Of a stretch of 64,000 nucleotides of DNA, positions 12,461 to 24,719 are shown piece after piece; the stretch's first letter is position 1, and the number at the start of each line of letters is the position of its first letter. The notes beneath the pieces are model-generated. The model was not told the DNA's origin and did not search any database. It saw nothing but the letters and a program-made list of their open reading frames with translations. The stretch comes from Prochilodus magdalenae (lineage: Eukaryota > Chordata > Actinopteri > Characiformes > Prochilodontidae), in the NCBI GenBank assembly GCA_024036415.1, contig JAMWET010003523.1, forward strand, positions 297,501 to 361,500, in the 5' to 3' direction. Position numbers and translations under genes: made by a program.

Positions 12461-14079
12461 CGTCTGTTCATTTTTCTGTTTAATTTGCTTTCTACTTTTA
12501 TCCTGACACTAAGAAGTTAACATATAGCTATTTTGACAGCAAATTAAACAAATGAAGGATGGTCTCTGACTTTCTCATCTACAGTCTTCTTGGTGTAAGA
12601 CACTTTTGGGGCTTTTGTGGATCTGCTGCCTCTGTAACTGTATAGGTCTTACACTTGACAGCCAAAAAACACCCTCTTCTATTCATGTGAACAATCTCGG
12701 ACAGGATTATGTAACCACAGCATGAAAGGACTGAGTGTATTTCAGGAGCAGCCCAGTTGATCTACTGTAGATAAGACCAATGATATCATTTACCTTTTGT
12801 TGTACAGTAACCAAAGGTCCATTCACATATTTAAATGACACCGGCAACCTCTACTAGTAGTATGCAGCTAATGATGCATTGCTGGCTTTGTTGAGGAATG
12901 GTAATGTGTGTCACTGGGCTGAGTAGAGAGTTAGTGAGGGCTATCCTTCCTGTCCCTCCATGAATGGCTGACCTTGTGTATGATGGATGACTGAAGGAGG
13001 TGGAGCAGGCAGCGATGGATAACTACAGGAAAATAAGGCACTTGTTGCGCAAGGCACGCACACAGATGCATGCATGCATACATCTTTTGTCCCTGTCATA
13101 CAGGAAATCCCTACCATATCTCTGAATATCTCATGGTGGGAAAACATTTTCAGTGTTTGTTCATTTATCTTTAAAGTTTCCTTTTCAAAATATATTATTT
13201 TGATTCATTTGTCATCATGGCATTCTTAACATAATGTACATTTGACACAGGAAATTTGTCCCCTAAAACAAAATCATGTCAAAATTGGGCTTAATTCAAA
13301 TAGAATTAGGGGCTTAATCCCGGCATGATGCACTCTTAAAATAGATTTTTTACTTCAACCATGAAACATTTTAGATGCCAGCTTCACCTTAACTATTCAC
13401 ATTCTTTTGTAACGTTTTCTTGGAGCACATTTCAAGTCACTATATCTTAATAAAGAAGGTGTTGAAGCTGACTTAATACTTATTGTGCTATCTCTACCAA
13501 ATGGCAGAGGTGTGTTAGGCTAAAACAAACCACTAGAGGTCATTGAGTCTTTCAATAGGTACACATTTACTGTTCTAATCCATAAGGAACCCAGCAACAA
13601 GTATATCACTTCAGCCATGTGGCTTGTTTGTGGAATATAAGCAAGTTTATTTCAGCAGATTATAGTTTCAGAGGTTTTGATGAACAGAATTACGGAAATT
13701 AATTACAAAAACTAATATGTATTTCAAAATACATAAAACTGAATGCTTGCCTCATTATTATTGGTCCACACAAAAATACTAATAATTATTTTTTTCTTGG
13801 TGAGGAGGTTAAAGGTTTGAGATCACAAACATACAGCTATATCTAGGGAAAGTAAATCTATTTGGGCAAAACAATTGGAGTAAACAAAACTTCAAAGAGA
13901 AGTAAGACCCCCCATTATTCCCTTTCTAAATCCGCACCTCCATTTCCACACATAATCAGGCACACATAGTCAAGCGGGTGTGGAGTGCAGAAAAGACATA
14001 AGCTTGGCTCTCTGCTTACTATTCATGCCGGTTGGTGAGGAATAGAGAAGATGGAGAGAAGAGAGAGTAGAAACTCATA

Positions 14080-14080
<1 letters not shown>
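12461..14080. other. Noncoding stretch, no gene seen
   Basis: Stop-dense AT-rich DNA without a recognised repeat or exon. A short ATGCATGCATGCAT-like run lies near 13066-13080. Confidence 0.5.

Positions 14081-14081
<1 letters not shown>

Positions 14082-14142
<61 letters not shown>
14082..14142. repeat. (CT)n microsatellite
   Basis: Pure CT run of about 29 units. The minus-strand open frame reading Arg-Glu repeats is an artefact of this tract. Confidence 0.98.
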
Positions 14143-14145
<3 letters not shown>

Positions 14146-14311
14146 CGTGGTGACAGGAAGAGGTGGTTTGAAGGTTTCCTGCTCTGAGAACAAATTGAGT
14201 TTTGCCTCTCTCTCTCCCTGAGCTCATATTTATGAGAGTGTCAGTGCCTGCTGCACTGCCTGTCCAAAAGGACGTGTGGGCAAAACAGAGATGAGTGAGA
14301 GCTTCCTGCAC

Positions 14312-14384
14312 TTACACACACACACACACACACACCCACACACACAAACACACACACACACACACGCACACACACAAACACAAA
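14312..14384. repeat. (CA)n imperfect microsatellite
   Basis: CA run interrupted by CCCACA, AAACA and GCACA. It sits 170 bases from the CT tract, so the two make a paired-microsatellite locus. Confidence 0.97.
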
Positions 14385-15055
14385 TACATCCATTCACTCT
14401 GAGAAAAGGAAGAGAGAAGTTGCATACATTGGCTAAAGGTAAATGACAACAGAGAGAAATTAAATTCATACATCACAGCACCAACCTGGTCTCATACATC
14501 AGCGGGCTATATGTCTCTATAATACACTCTCATCATGACTCATAGCCCACTGCTGCCAGGAGTGCTATTTTTGTAAAGCCCTTAAAACCAGGACGTCCAC
14601 AGGTCATCTCTCAGCCCAGCCTGCTGTCTTTTGATTTTCTTGGTCCACAGTGGCCTGTGTTGTGACCTTGAGCTGTCCTCTGATACTACACTTCAAGGAG
14701 CACAACATGAAGCATTTCTGCTGTACCACTGCCATTATCCTAACCTTCAGCTTACTGACCTGTGGAAATGCTAGCTACCAAAATGCCTTTGTCTCCAAAA
14801 GTCCAGTGAAGATGCTTTGTGGGTGCTTACCTTATTTGAACTAATGTTCAGCTGCAAATCTAATAAATGTATCTAAACTTTCATCAATTGAAACAGATTC
14901 CATTAAATCTAACCCTAAACCTAGCTCAAACCTAAACTTTGCCTCCTCTTTCAAATCCAAATCCTGCTTTTGTAAAAGAGGGCACTGAAACAGGTTAGTC
15001 CCAAAATTCGAAACTGTTGTGTAACAGTTAGTTGCACAACTAGTTGTACCCAGAG
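14385..15055. other. Noncoding stretch, no gene seen
   Basis: No coding or repeat signature that I can name. A CTAAACCTAAACCTAG-like patch near 14910-14935 is short and degenerate. Confidence 0.5.
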
Positions 15056-15059
15056 TCAA

Positions 15060-15200
15060 CTGACAGGTCTGAAACTTGGTGGGTAGGTACATTGTGAGGC
15101 ATGTAAATGATTCAAGTTTCATGCTTGGCCATGCATGTGAAGGATTGTGACTTATTGCTGTCTTATCCTATCATGGTACCACTGGAATTCAGTGAGAGTG
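15060..15200 (+). repeat. 5' fragment of Tc1 family A
   Basis: GAAACTTGGTGGGTAGGTAC followed by ATTGTGAGGCATGTAAATGA and TTCAAGTTTCATGCTTGGCC matches the start of the Tc1 relics at 16.65 kb and 56.65 kb. It represents the segment immediately upstream of the recognisable transposase catalytic region in those copies. It carries no readable protein and is truncated on both sides. Confidence 0.7.
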
Positions 15201-15239
15201 ACCCATTCTCTCATAGGTTTCTGTAAAAGCAGTCTGCAT

Positions 15240-15352
15240 GCCTAGGTGTTTGGTTTTATACACCCTTGGCCATGGAAGCAATTGGAACACCTACATTCAA
15301 TTATTTGAATGGGTGATTGAATACTTTTGGCAATATAGTGTACCTTTAACAT
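15240..15352. repeat. Terminal fragment of teleost DNA element
   Basis: CCTAGGTGTTTGGTTTTATA, CCATGGAAGCAATTGGAACA and the end TTTTGGCAATATAGTGTA match the terminus of a common fish non-autonomous element. Only one end is present. The class is not assigned. Confidence 0.65.
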
Positions 15353-15689
15353 GGTAGCAACCATAATGAAAATAAAGGACCACACTGTGAAAAGTGCTTT
15401 ATGTTTCAAAGCATTGGGAAGAGTTGGGAAAAACTTTAATTTCAGGTTGTGTGTTTGCGTAAACCTTGGACAATATTAAGAAGGGCTTGCTCAGCATTTG
15501 ACACTGAAGAAACAGAAGAGGAAGGAAGATACTCTGCTACAGCAGTTCCTAATCAGTATTATAGTGAATTATCTATCTGTTGCTGTCAGGATCAAGCAGC
15601 TAGTATAGGTAACCAAATAATCTGACAATGTTGCCTATTTACACAATGTGTATCTGTGTCTGTTTCAACATCTTGCTTCTGTGTGAGTC

Positions 15690-15900
15690 ATCACAGTGTG
15701 TCTCATTGCAAACCAGCTAATCAGAGCAGAGCTCATGAAATTATTCATGAAATTATTCATGAGATCATTAAAAAACAACTAATTTCATTCTAAAGTCAAA
15801 TCATGGGGTATAAATATACATGTAAAACTACATCTGAGCATTTTTTACATTGACCAAAGCAATATATCTTCTATGAACATCAGAGAACCAATACTGAACA
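15690..15900 (+). repeat. Unclassified repeat family U1, copy 2
   Basis: Shares with the 12.24 kb copy the blocks AATCAGAGCAGAGCTCATGA, TTTCATTCTAAAGTCAAATC, CATGTAAAACTACATCTGAG and ATATATCTTCTATGAACAT. It contains a local duplication of ATGAAATTATTC (about 15734-15760). Confidence 0.8.
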
Positions 15901-16200
15901 ACATCTATAGCACCTTAAAATCAATAAAAGTCTTACCGAAGAAGACATGCAAGCAAGCTCAATGTTTTTTTCAATACAGAGTTTGTGAGACAATATGCAC
16001 TGTGAGCTGAATGTAATTATGTTCTACACTATGGAATATAAGGCATGCTATGTATGCATATGTATGGTTTCTATAGTTCTGTTTAACCCAGTCCACAACA
16101 ATTCTTAAAACAATGACCAGGGGAGATAGTTCCACATATATCTATATATATAATTTTAACTAGCCTCAAAACTTACAGCGCTGTACACAGGGCCACGTTC

Positions 16201-16375
16201 ACCCACTCCTCAATCCTGGAGGGAGCGAGATAGGAAGAGAGAATATGAGAGTGTATGAGAGAAAGCAAGAGACAGAGATGAGAAGAGAGAGAGGCATGAC
16301 TGAAACAGAAAGAGGGAGAGTGCACGGTGCTGTAGAGAGACAGAGACGGAAGGAGAGAATGTGTATGCGATAGCA
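16201..16375. repeat. Purine-rich GA tract
   Basis: About 170 bases of GAGA-dominated purine sequence on the plus strand, probably a decayed GA microsatellite. The three overlapping minus-strand frames here are Ser/Leu-rich artefacts. Confidence 0.75.
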
Positions 16376-16649
16376 TTGAAAGGGAGAACCTGCATGAAGG
16401 CGTGAAACTTCAGTAAAACAGGCAAATCTCTTCATTTAAAAGCCCAACCCGAACTTACAGCATGCGAAAAAATGTTTACCCGATATTTTGGTGACCCATT
16501 TGGGCATAGCGTTAATATTCTAAATAACATTCAAAATAACTTTAATTAAAATATGCTAAACACAATCATTTTAGAGCTGGGAGACAATAGGAATGTTGAT
16601 TGGTGGAGATTATTTGGAAACCTCTATTTTATTTTATATCTTATCAACA

Positions 16650-17185
16650 GAGAGGAATGAAACTTGGTAGGTAGGTTTAACATTGTGAGACATACAAATA
16701 ATCACACTCTGTCACACATGTGACTAAAGTAGGGAAGGGTCTTATCACTGTCCCTGACTGACTCAACAGCCACTATTACAGACATTCAGTGAGTCCTCTA
16801 AGAGTCATTCTGTTAGTGTCAGCACCATTGGCAGACGGCTGCACGACACAGGACTACATGCACACCGACCGCTACGACGGCTGCCCCTACCAGCACATCA
16901 ACCAAAGACTGCAATAGTGTCGTGCAAGACTGTCATGGAGTGACTCAGATTGACAGGGGTTGCACTTTTGTCTTGGTGGAGATGAATCCATGTGTGGAGG
17001 CACTGAGGACAGCACCAAGATGTTTGTTGTCACATATGTCCAAAAGCCCTAGTGTCACTCCACCTCCACCCCTCACTGCAAAATCTGCAGGAACTGTGTG
17101 AGAATATTTAAGATGCATTGGATTTATTATTGCAGGACACCATTAGGAACCTCTACAAACCCATTTCGAGGTGTATTCATGTTGT
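16650..17185 (+). pseudogene. Tc1 family A transposase relic, catalytic part
   Basis: Conceptual reading across frameshifts and stops gives the Tc1 DDE-domain order: a RRRLHDTGLHAHRPLRRLP-like block (about 16832-16885), then LQ-CRARLSWSDSD, FCLGGD (about 16960-16985), a 'KMFVVT' block, and finally a QELCENIQDALD/DTIRNLYN-like C-terminus (17088-17160). Intact proteins cut and paste the element with three acidic residues. Here the second acidic region, with its DNAxPHT-type motif, is missing: the sequence jumps from the middle of the domain to the C-terminus, so it has an internal deletion and several breaks. It cannot encode an active enzyme. Confidence 0.88.
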
Positions 17186-17873
17186 GGCCTGACACCATAC
17201 TGAGAGTTTACCTCAGTTACCTCAGTTTGTGTAGCTCAATAAATATTGCCCATATCAGTATAAATTTATCATCATTTTTTGTTCCTGGTAACCTTCATCT
17301 TCCTTCCCAATAGCACTGCAATCTAACACTTTCTTTCGAATGCGAGTTTCCTGAATGATAAGGGTACATTAGACCATTAAAACACAATTGGGTTGTAACA
17401 TGTAAATCATGTATTTAAATCATGATATCTTCACTGAAGGGGAACATATGAGGATCTGAACAGAGAAAGAGGTAGGAAAATAACTCAAGGCTGATAGTAA
17501 GAGAGGGTGGAAAATTATTAGAGCCATAACAGGGGATAATCATTAAAATCTGTATTGATAATATAACATACTCCATCATTTCTGCCAGTCTGGGTAAACA
17601 GACATAATGGGCCATGAGTGACCACAGGTTCAGCAAAAACTGCAGCTAGAAAGAGGATGTGGATAAGGCCCATCTAGAATGGCTGTGTTTGATAAATGGG
17701 GGCAATTTATTGAGCCTCTCTTTGTATTTAACAGGCAGATGCCAGAACAGTGTATCCTACAGCAACTATAAACAATGATTGGGTTTTCTGAACTACTACA
17801 AATATTCTCCATAAATCACTTCAAACTGATCACTACCAGGCTATTAAAATCACAGTCATTTATAGAATAATAC
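17186..17873. other. Noncoding stretch between transposon relics
   Basis: AT-rich DNA, including a CTCAGTTACCTCAGTTTGTG short duplication near 17213-17230. No gene is supported. Confidence 0.5.
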
Positions 17874-18140
17874 TGTAGCGTCCAGCTACTGGCACATACA
17901 GCCGTGGATGCACTGAGGGAGGAGTCAGGGCTGCGGTAAGCAGTTATTCAGTGTTTATAAGTTGCTGTTTTTAGCTCAAAGATGTGTAAATGTATAATTC
18001 ATATGCATGTGGGGGTATGGTGTCTGCAGGAAATGCATGGCTAGAACTGAACAGAGGTCTCCCCTGCTGCTCTGTTAAAATAAAAGAGAATTTATCTAAA
18101 GCACTACAGATCCTGCATCATCTTCTATCCAGCCGGTACA
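17874..18140 (+). mobile_element. LTR of a decayed LTR retrotransposon
   Basis: A 267-base block begins TGTAGCG and ends CCGGTACA (TG...CA ends), contains an AATAAA polyadenylation signal at 18079-18084 followed by CACTACAGATCCTGCATCAT, and is immediately followed by a primer-binding-like sequence, TGGTGTCAGAAGTGGG at 18142-18157. This is the layout of a 5' LTR: transcription signals, R/U5, then the tRNA primer site. The 'TGGTGTCAGAAGTGGG' site is familiar from vertebrate Ty3/gypsy-like elements. A target-site duplication was not identified. Confidence 0.75.
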
Positions 18141-18141
18141 C

Positions 18142-18157
18142 TGGTGTCAGAAGTGGG
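18142..18157 (+). promoter_or_regulatory. Primer-binding site of LTR element
   Basis: TGGTGTCAGAAGTGGG, one base after the LTR end. In related elements it pairs with the 3' end of a host tRNA to start reverse transcription. Confidence 0.7.
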
Positions 18158-18625
18158 CCCAGCAGCCTGGAGAGGAATCATGCTATCACACAATAGCAAA
18201 ATGGCTCACAGCACTGTAAGAAGAACTACAGCAAAGGCAGACACCAATTGACAAGGCTCATCAGCACAGCTTGGCTGGAGTGAAAGAATCGGCAACGAGG
18301 ACACCAGGATGAGCAAGCACTGGTGAACAGAAGCAGAGAGTGGATGAGACAGCACTACTGCTGTTGCTGCTGTCCCCAGAAGTGTGATAATTGATGCTAG
18401 GAGCTGCAAGTAGTTCCGCTGCAACCGGGGAGGAGGATGCAGCACTCAGTCTCTTCACTGCCATGCATCGAAGTAGAGGATGTGGTCCTGAGGTAGGACT
18501 AGGGGGCATGCTGGAGGTGTGGTGGGATGGGGTTTGGTGTTCTTTTGCACCTCAGGAAATTTGTAAAGTTGGAGGGAAAGCTACTACTGGGCTGCATGAC
18601 TGCAGAAGCTCTTGCGTGGTGCTGC
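18158..18625 (+). mobile_element. Internal remnant of LTR retrotransposon
   Basis: Less AT-rich than the surroundings and lying between the LTR and a possible second LTR remnant. It is only about 470 bases, far too short for gag-pol, so nearly the whole coding region has been deleted. The open frame at 18391-18630 has no gag, protease or reverse-transcriptase motif that I can recognise. Confidence 0.5.
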
Positions 18626-18629
18626 AGTA

Positions 18630-18730
18630 AGGAAAGACTTAACGTGTAAGCTGATGTTGTTAGCTTAAAGATCTGTGGGTTTATCTACTGTGAACAGGTG
18701 TTTTGTGGCTAGAACACATTTTGCATTTAG
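18630..18730 (+). mobile_element. Possible 3' LTR remnant
   Basis: TTGTTAGCTTAAAGATCTGT and GTGGCTAGAACA resemble the TTTTTAGCTCAAAGATGTGT and ATGGCTAGAACT segments of the upstream LTR, in the same order. The similarity is partial and other sequence separates the blocks, so this is tentative. Confidence 0.4.
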
Positions 18731-21200
18731 TGACCTGCCTGCTTTGCAGAGTGAGAAATCATTTCAGCTCTAAAGTGCTGGCAGTCTCTCAGCGGTGGGG
18801 TGATTTTCTACTGTGTTAGACTTCAATAACAAGATGCTACGATAACATTTATGACTGCAAAAGACATGCCTACCTATACGTCTTTAAACATGGCAAAATG
18901 TCAAAGGTCTGATTGATATCAAGATTTCTAAACAAATCCCTGAGATAGCTGAACACAATACACCCACGCTAAGCATCCACATGACTTCTGTGACCTTATG
19001 CGACACACGCACATATCATATATAGGCCTTACAGGCAGATGCATAAACATACACGCACACATACAGCCTGGACATCCTCAGGACAGACTTCTTTACCTCT
19101 CAAGAGCAGTCTGTGAAAGGTGGTGTGTGTGTGCCTCATCTGCATTTGCTAGACATGTCTCTGTCCCACTGTTACATAAATGTGGAGATTTCACCAACAT
19201 TGAGTGAGCACGTACATTCTGCACCCCGAAGACAGATCTGAAATTCAGACAAGAGGAGTCAGAGTGGAGTAAATAAAGGCAGAAAGCAGGCCACGCTCCA
19301 CTAATCCCACTGCATGGGAGCTGCCGACACACCCATATAGACTTCCTCTATTGATTCCCCCACACTCTCTCCCCGCCAAACCCAACTCGAGGAGACTGCG
19401 TCATGCCTGAGGGATTACAAAGCCTAAATATACACCTGCATTCAAAGACCAATTCACAACTGAATAATGCTGTCATTCAGACGGGCTGCCTATTACTCTG
19501 CCATTCTACTATCAGGGGTATAGCTGAGCTCTGTCTAACTCAACATCCACTGAATATCTTTTAGCGTAAGTGACATTCATATCTGAATGATCCATTCCAT
19601 ACAAGCAACACAGCAGCACAGTCAACACACGAGGAATGCATAAAATGCCTATTTGAATAGAGAGCACTGATCTGATACCAGCTGGATAAAAGAAAGCATG
19701 GGTCTGATCTGATTCTGGAAGGAAACAGACACTGATATTGTGGTTTGGCTTGAATAACTATTATATGAAAATTACAGGTTTAGTGTTCTTTGCACTGTGA
19801 GTGTTATCAATATCAACTGATACCCTGGAAAAGGCGTAATCATGCCGCCTCTAGTTTTTGGATTACATTCCTGCTGAAAGAAGAAAACCTTGTATCATCA
19901 TATATATTTTAAATACATTATATATTTTCTTACGTATTCACATATACAACCCCACAAGTCCTTTCCTTTTTGTGATAAAGCTATGCATAGAAAATTAACC
20001 ATATGAAGAATCAATAAAAGTTATTGATAATTTTCTTCATTTTCTTATTTTCTTCTATTTTGCAGTATTAAAAAGTTTATTTGTGATGTTGGTTGCATCT
20101 TGAGACTACTGTGCCATGGCACAGGGTTTACACAGACATGTCTTACACCAACTAAATGTATTACGGCAAACATGGCAGTTGCCGAGGACTTGCCATGTGT
20201 TTGAAGCAGGCAGGTGTGGGCTGGTGTTAGGTTTTGCAGGTGGGAGTGGGCAAGAATCACACTATATGTTGAATTGCATGTGGCTTTAATAATCAAGCTC
20301 GTGTAGACCTCTTCTTCTAACAAAAAAGCCTAAAGCTCACTCAAAAATATTTTAGTCTTTGATTGAACTGTTTAAGAACAACGTTCCATAATCAACAATT
20401 TAAGGAGTGTGGGTTTTCACCCTGTTGTCAACCAGCGTTTATTGCTGCAACCACAAATACAAGACTGTGCAAAAGCAGCATCCAGAAACGCTGCCGGCTT
20501 CTCAGGTCTAAGGTTTATCTGAAATACACTGTCGCACACTGGAAATGTGTACTGTGGTCTGATGTGTTATGGAAATAATAGACACTGACATCGGGGGCAA
20601 AGAAGAAAAGGACCATCCAGACAGTTAAAGGCATAAAGTTCAAAAGCCAGTGTCTGTCCTGGTATGAAGGTGTGTTATTACTGAGTAACTTGCACGTCTT
20701 TGAAGGCACCATTATGCGTATAAGATATGTAAACAGCAATATATGCAGCTTTCTATCTACATTTTCTATTTGGCACATTCTGCATGTGTTACAACAGCAT
20801 GGCTGTCTAATCAGAGAGTGTGGGTGCTAGACAGGCATGCCAGTAGTCTAGACCTGTCTCTCATTGAAAATGTGTTGCACATGATGTATGCAAATGCAAA
20901 ATATGACAACAAAGGCTCCATACTGCTCTGCAAATAAAGAGTTGTATCACAAAAGAATGGTAAAAATACGTACACAGGCGGATCAGTTGGTGTCTTCACT
21001 CCCCAAATGATTGCTAAGTGTTGTTTAAGGGACAGTTGATGTAACACAGTGGTAAACAAACTCCTGTGGATTGTGTGGCAAGGACTTAAGTTTTATAAAA
21101 TAACTAATCAGATATCATGTTATAGTACTTTTGCAAGTGAACGATGGTCAAACTGATCACTGCTTTCGTTAGCTAAAACTACATTAACATGATATATAAG
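18731..21200. other. Noncoding stretch, no gene seen
   Basis: About 2.5 kb of mainly unique DNA. Open frames of 60-90 codons have no recognisable domains. No RNA gene was found. Confidence 0.5.
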
Positions 21201-21203
21201 GAT

Positions 21204-21230
21204 TTGTGTGTGTGTGTGTGTGTGTGTTTG

Positions 21231-21315
<85 letters not shown>

Positions 21316-21330
21316 AGTAGTAGTAGTATT
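21204..21330. repeat. Compound (TG)n(TA)n(TG)n microsatellite
   Basis: TG run (21204-21228), a long alternating TA core (about 21235-21275) and a second TG run (about 21283-21310), then a short TAG run (21316-21328). The TA core is fully self-complementary and can form a cruciform; the flanking TG runs favour Z-DNA. Confidence 0.97.
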
Positions 21331-21364
21331 CCTTCCCATTACTGATGTCTGAAGTGATTACTGA

Positions 21365-21423
21365 AGTGTCTGTAAAGCACTTCGAGCTGCTAACAATATG
21401 AAAGGTGCACTATAAATAAGCAT

Positions 21424-21424
<1 letters not shown>
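21365..21424 (+). repeat. Retroposon 3' end (TATAAATAA tail type)
   Basis: GTAAAGCACTTCGAGCTGCT followed by AATATGAAAGGTGCACTATA and AATAAGCATTTATTATTATC is the recurrent 3' end of a fish retroposon that ends in TTA-type short repeats. The reverse complement of the same end occurs at 35.78-35.85 kb. Confidence 0.7.
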
Positions 21425-21457
<33 letters not shown>

Positions 21458-21474
21458 CATTATCATTATCATCA

Positions 21475-21514
<40 letters not shown>
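21425..21514. repeat. (TTATCA)n-(TTA)n microsatellite tail
   Basis: Hexamer-like ATTATC repeats pass into a pure TTA run. It directly follows the retroposon 3' end, so it is most simply the expanded tail of that insertion. Confidence 0.95.
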
Positions 21515-21894
21515 GTTAATTATCTATGTAATATAATGCTAAAAACGAAGTATCGTTTATATAAATCGGTATATAAATATTGTGTCATACCAGTAGAGCT
21601 GATATATCGGCCAGCCCTGTGAGCAACACTGCGCCGTAGTTTTCCATTCTGTCGTCGCTACGAGCACACTCCAGTTGAACACAAGTCTTTGTAAGGCTAG
21701 ATGGTATCATCTAGTATTATATTCTGCATTGTCCAACGCTGATGACTTCATTTAGAGATAAAATTGCTTTCTTCACCTCCTGAATGATAAAAGACATCAG
21801 GGAAAATATCATTATGGAAGCCTATGTTAATTTACCTGTCTAAATGAGTGAGTGTATGTGTGTGTGCGTGTGTGTCTGAGTGTAGCGGTCACCC

Positions 21895-22400
21895 TGACAA
21901 CTCAGACAGCGCTTACAAAGAGGTCAGAGTGAGGTCCTGGAAAAAGCTGTCTCCAGCAAAATATCCTCGATCCCTTCCGTTTTTCATTTGCATGACAGAT
22001 CTGCAATGCGGAGAGAGATAAAGAGCCCCCCCTCCCCCTCACCAAACTTCTTTTCATTGGCTAGAAGAACTGCCGGAGTTAGCTGCTTATCATTTGATTG
22101 ACGGCTATGTCAGTCTCCCATACACAGGCTTTTTAAGACCATTTATGAAACTGGTGATAAGGCCCATTGTTACCTGCACATGGCCGTGACAAACAGGCAC
22201 AGGGAGAGAATGAGAGGGGCGAGCAGAGTGTATTGAGCAGCGCTGATATGGCAAGCATGAGGGTGATTGATGAGGTCAGAGTGTAAGTCACAGAGCCGGC
22301 TTTGTTAATCTCACGAGCCACACCAAACATGGCTGGCAAAACTAATGACACCCTGCAGTCCCTCGATCAGTCAGCCATTAGTGCAGAATAACGGGGCTGC
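21895..22400. promoter_or_regulatory. Candidate conserved noncoding/enhancer block
   Basis: Markedly less AT-rich and free of recognisable repeats, with homeodomain- and NF-I-like words: CATTTGATTGACGGCT, TTGTTAATCTCACG, CATGGCTGGCAAAACTAATG. The 72-codon minus-strand frame (22133-22351) shows no family. The regulatory reading is inference from composition and motif density only. Confidence 0.35.
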
Positions 22401-23580
22401 CGGCTTACTACCATGCACCCACACTCATGGATCTTAGTTATGGCTACTGTTCAGCTTTAATTTACAATGCCATTAAGCTTTCTGTTGCTCCATCTCAGAA
22501 GCACAACCAATGGCAGGTATTGGACACATACATTCACAGCCTGCTTGCCAAAAAATTCATTACGGTGAAAAGAAAAATGGAGTTCAAAATTAAAACAGCT
22601 GGCTACATGCACAGTGAGGGAAACAAGAATTCCGACACTTTTGTTTTAGTCATTTAATATACTTCAGACGGAAAAAATGTGTGACATAGGAAAACAGTAA
22701 ATCATCCAAATTTACTGAGAATGTGACCGAACGATACACAGTGGTACCTTCTGTTCTTCTCAGTAATGCAATAAGGGAATAAGGTATTAGGGATAATAAC
22801 AAGAGTAAAGTTATTATCGCATTATTGATGTGACATTGTATTATGTTATTGCAAAAAAATTACTACAGTTTAACCTGGTTGGCACAAAAAGAGTCATATG
22901 AATAATCCCAAGAACACCTTAACCACACTGAAGGCAAACCATCATAATTCTGGATGTGTCTTTGCAAACAGCACTGGTGCATTGGAGGAAATATGGAGAT
23001 GAAGGTGAAGATACCTACCCAGGCACCTCCTCCTCCTTCAAACCCCAGTGAAAGTCTGGTTCCTTTGTCACCCAATAAAATTAAATTAGGTTTTTGTCTT
23101 CTCCTGTAAAGCTGCCTGTTTGAAGATACTTGTTTTCCTTTGGACAGCATCTATTTAATGTAGACCATCAATGAATATTATTAATTTGCTGTATCTACAC
23201 TCTTTTCTATATCAGCATTACTTTGTGAGCATAATTCTGTTAGTGCTTATGAATACATCAGTTTTTCATGATATTTATTAATAGACAAGAGTCAGAAGCG
23301 ATTAGATATGTGCGCTGAAAGTTTATAAAATGACAAAAACAAAAGTGTCTGAATAGCTGGCTCCCTTAACTGTAGTACTGTCAGTGAATGGACATATGGT
23401 ATACATACATTATCATACAAATGTGCATGCGTACCGCAATCAACATGCAAATAAACGCTGCAATCAGCCATACATGGTCATGCGTGCACCCGTGCACCAC
23501 CACACACACTTATCACTTTCAAGTCGACAGGCCTTATATTCAAATTACAGCAGTGTGTAGGTGGATTTAGTGGGAGATGG
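22401..23580. other. Noncoding stretch, no gene seen
   Basis: AT-rich, stop-dense. A patch of AATAAGG/TTATTA-rich sequence lies near 22765-22860. No gene or nameable repeat. Confidence 0.5.
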
Positions 23581-23584
23581 AAAT

Positions 23585-23880
23585 GAATTTTGATTCGTAA
23601 TCCCACCGCCTCACCAGGGACATCCAGAGACACTGCAGGGCCCTAATTGAGGTGATACGCACGAGCGACATGATTGGCTCTTAAAGCAATTCAGAGCGGG
23701 GGGAGAGGGGACATGAGACAGGGTTCCGAATTCCTACCCGTCAGGCCGCCCGCCACTCCAGCTAGCAGGGGAAAAGCGTTCATAGAAGAAGTGAGCAGCG
23801 GAATTTAATTAGAGACGTGCATGGCTTATGACATCTGGAGAACGAAGCTCTACCTGTCACAGGTCCAGAGTTTGAATGGC
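23585..23880. promoter_or_regulatory. Candidate conserved noncoding block
   Basis: A GC-richer island with CCCTAATTGAGGTG, GCTCTTAAAGCAATTCAGAG, GCGGAATTTAATTAGAGACG and a short poly-G/purine run (23695-23710). The two TAATT cores are typical homeodomain targets. No open frame of note. Inference only. Confidence 0.35.
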
Positions 23881-24715
23881 AGAAGCCATGGCAGGTTTTT
23901 TTTTGTTATTTATTCCAACTTTTTGTGCTCATTTAAGTAATGAAGCATATAAGGCTGGTAAAGGTCTTAAACAATGTGAGAACTTAATAGCTTAAGGATA
24001 TAATACAATAAAAATAAAATGTATTCTTAAAATATGTTCTCTGAAAGATTTTTGTCTTAAATGTAGTTGTATGTGGCCTAGTTTCAGTGCTTAGGCTGCA
24101 GTTTGTCTTGGCCAAAGACATGCATTCCGAAATAACTAAGAACCCCACTGCAAGAGTGACTGTGTTAGCAGTTTATGGTTTACTAAGTCTCCAGGTTTAC
24201 CTGCTAATACAACACTTTGGCCAAAATTCGAAGTATGACAAGAGTGGAGAAAACTGATTCCTCAAATGGCAGAGATGCATGTGCAAGTGCAAGGCAACAA
24301 GCTAAAGGCTTAAATCAGCTACCTAGTTAAATTAGTCTTTTTTAGCTAGTTAAGAGGGAATGTGTCTTTGGAGTTCATATTGTGCTGAGTATGAACTGAG
24401 TAACTGCTGTTTTCTTTACAATGAAGACAAAAGTGACACTAATGCTAGCTTGGTTGTCTCCTTTAGCTTACATATCACTGTCTAGGCTAGTAGTAAGGAT
24501 TGAGTGACACTGCAGGCACTTCCACTAGTATTGTGATTTATCCACATTATGTATACTAGGTTTTGGAGTGGCAGAACGCTGATTAATGAAAACCTTAAAA
24601 ACACTGCAAACCCTGTCAAACTGATTAGAATAAGGTTACAATGCTGGACTACATTTTGCATAACATTTTGCATAATTTTAACAAATAACAAACACTGTGT
24701 TAAGGCATGAATTTA
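23881..24715. other. Noncoding AT-rich stretch
   Basis: No gene, RNA or repeat that I can identify. A direct duplication CATTTTGCATAA occurs at about 24652-24676. Confidence 0.5.
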
Positions 24716-24719
24716 ATGT

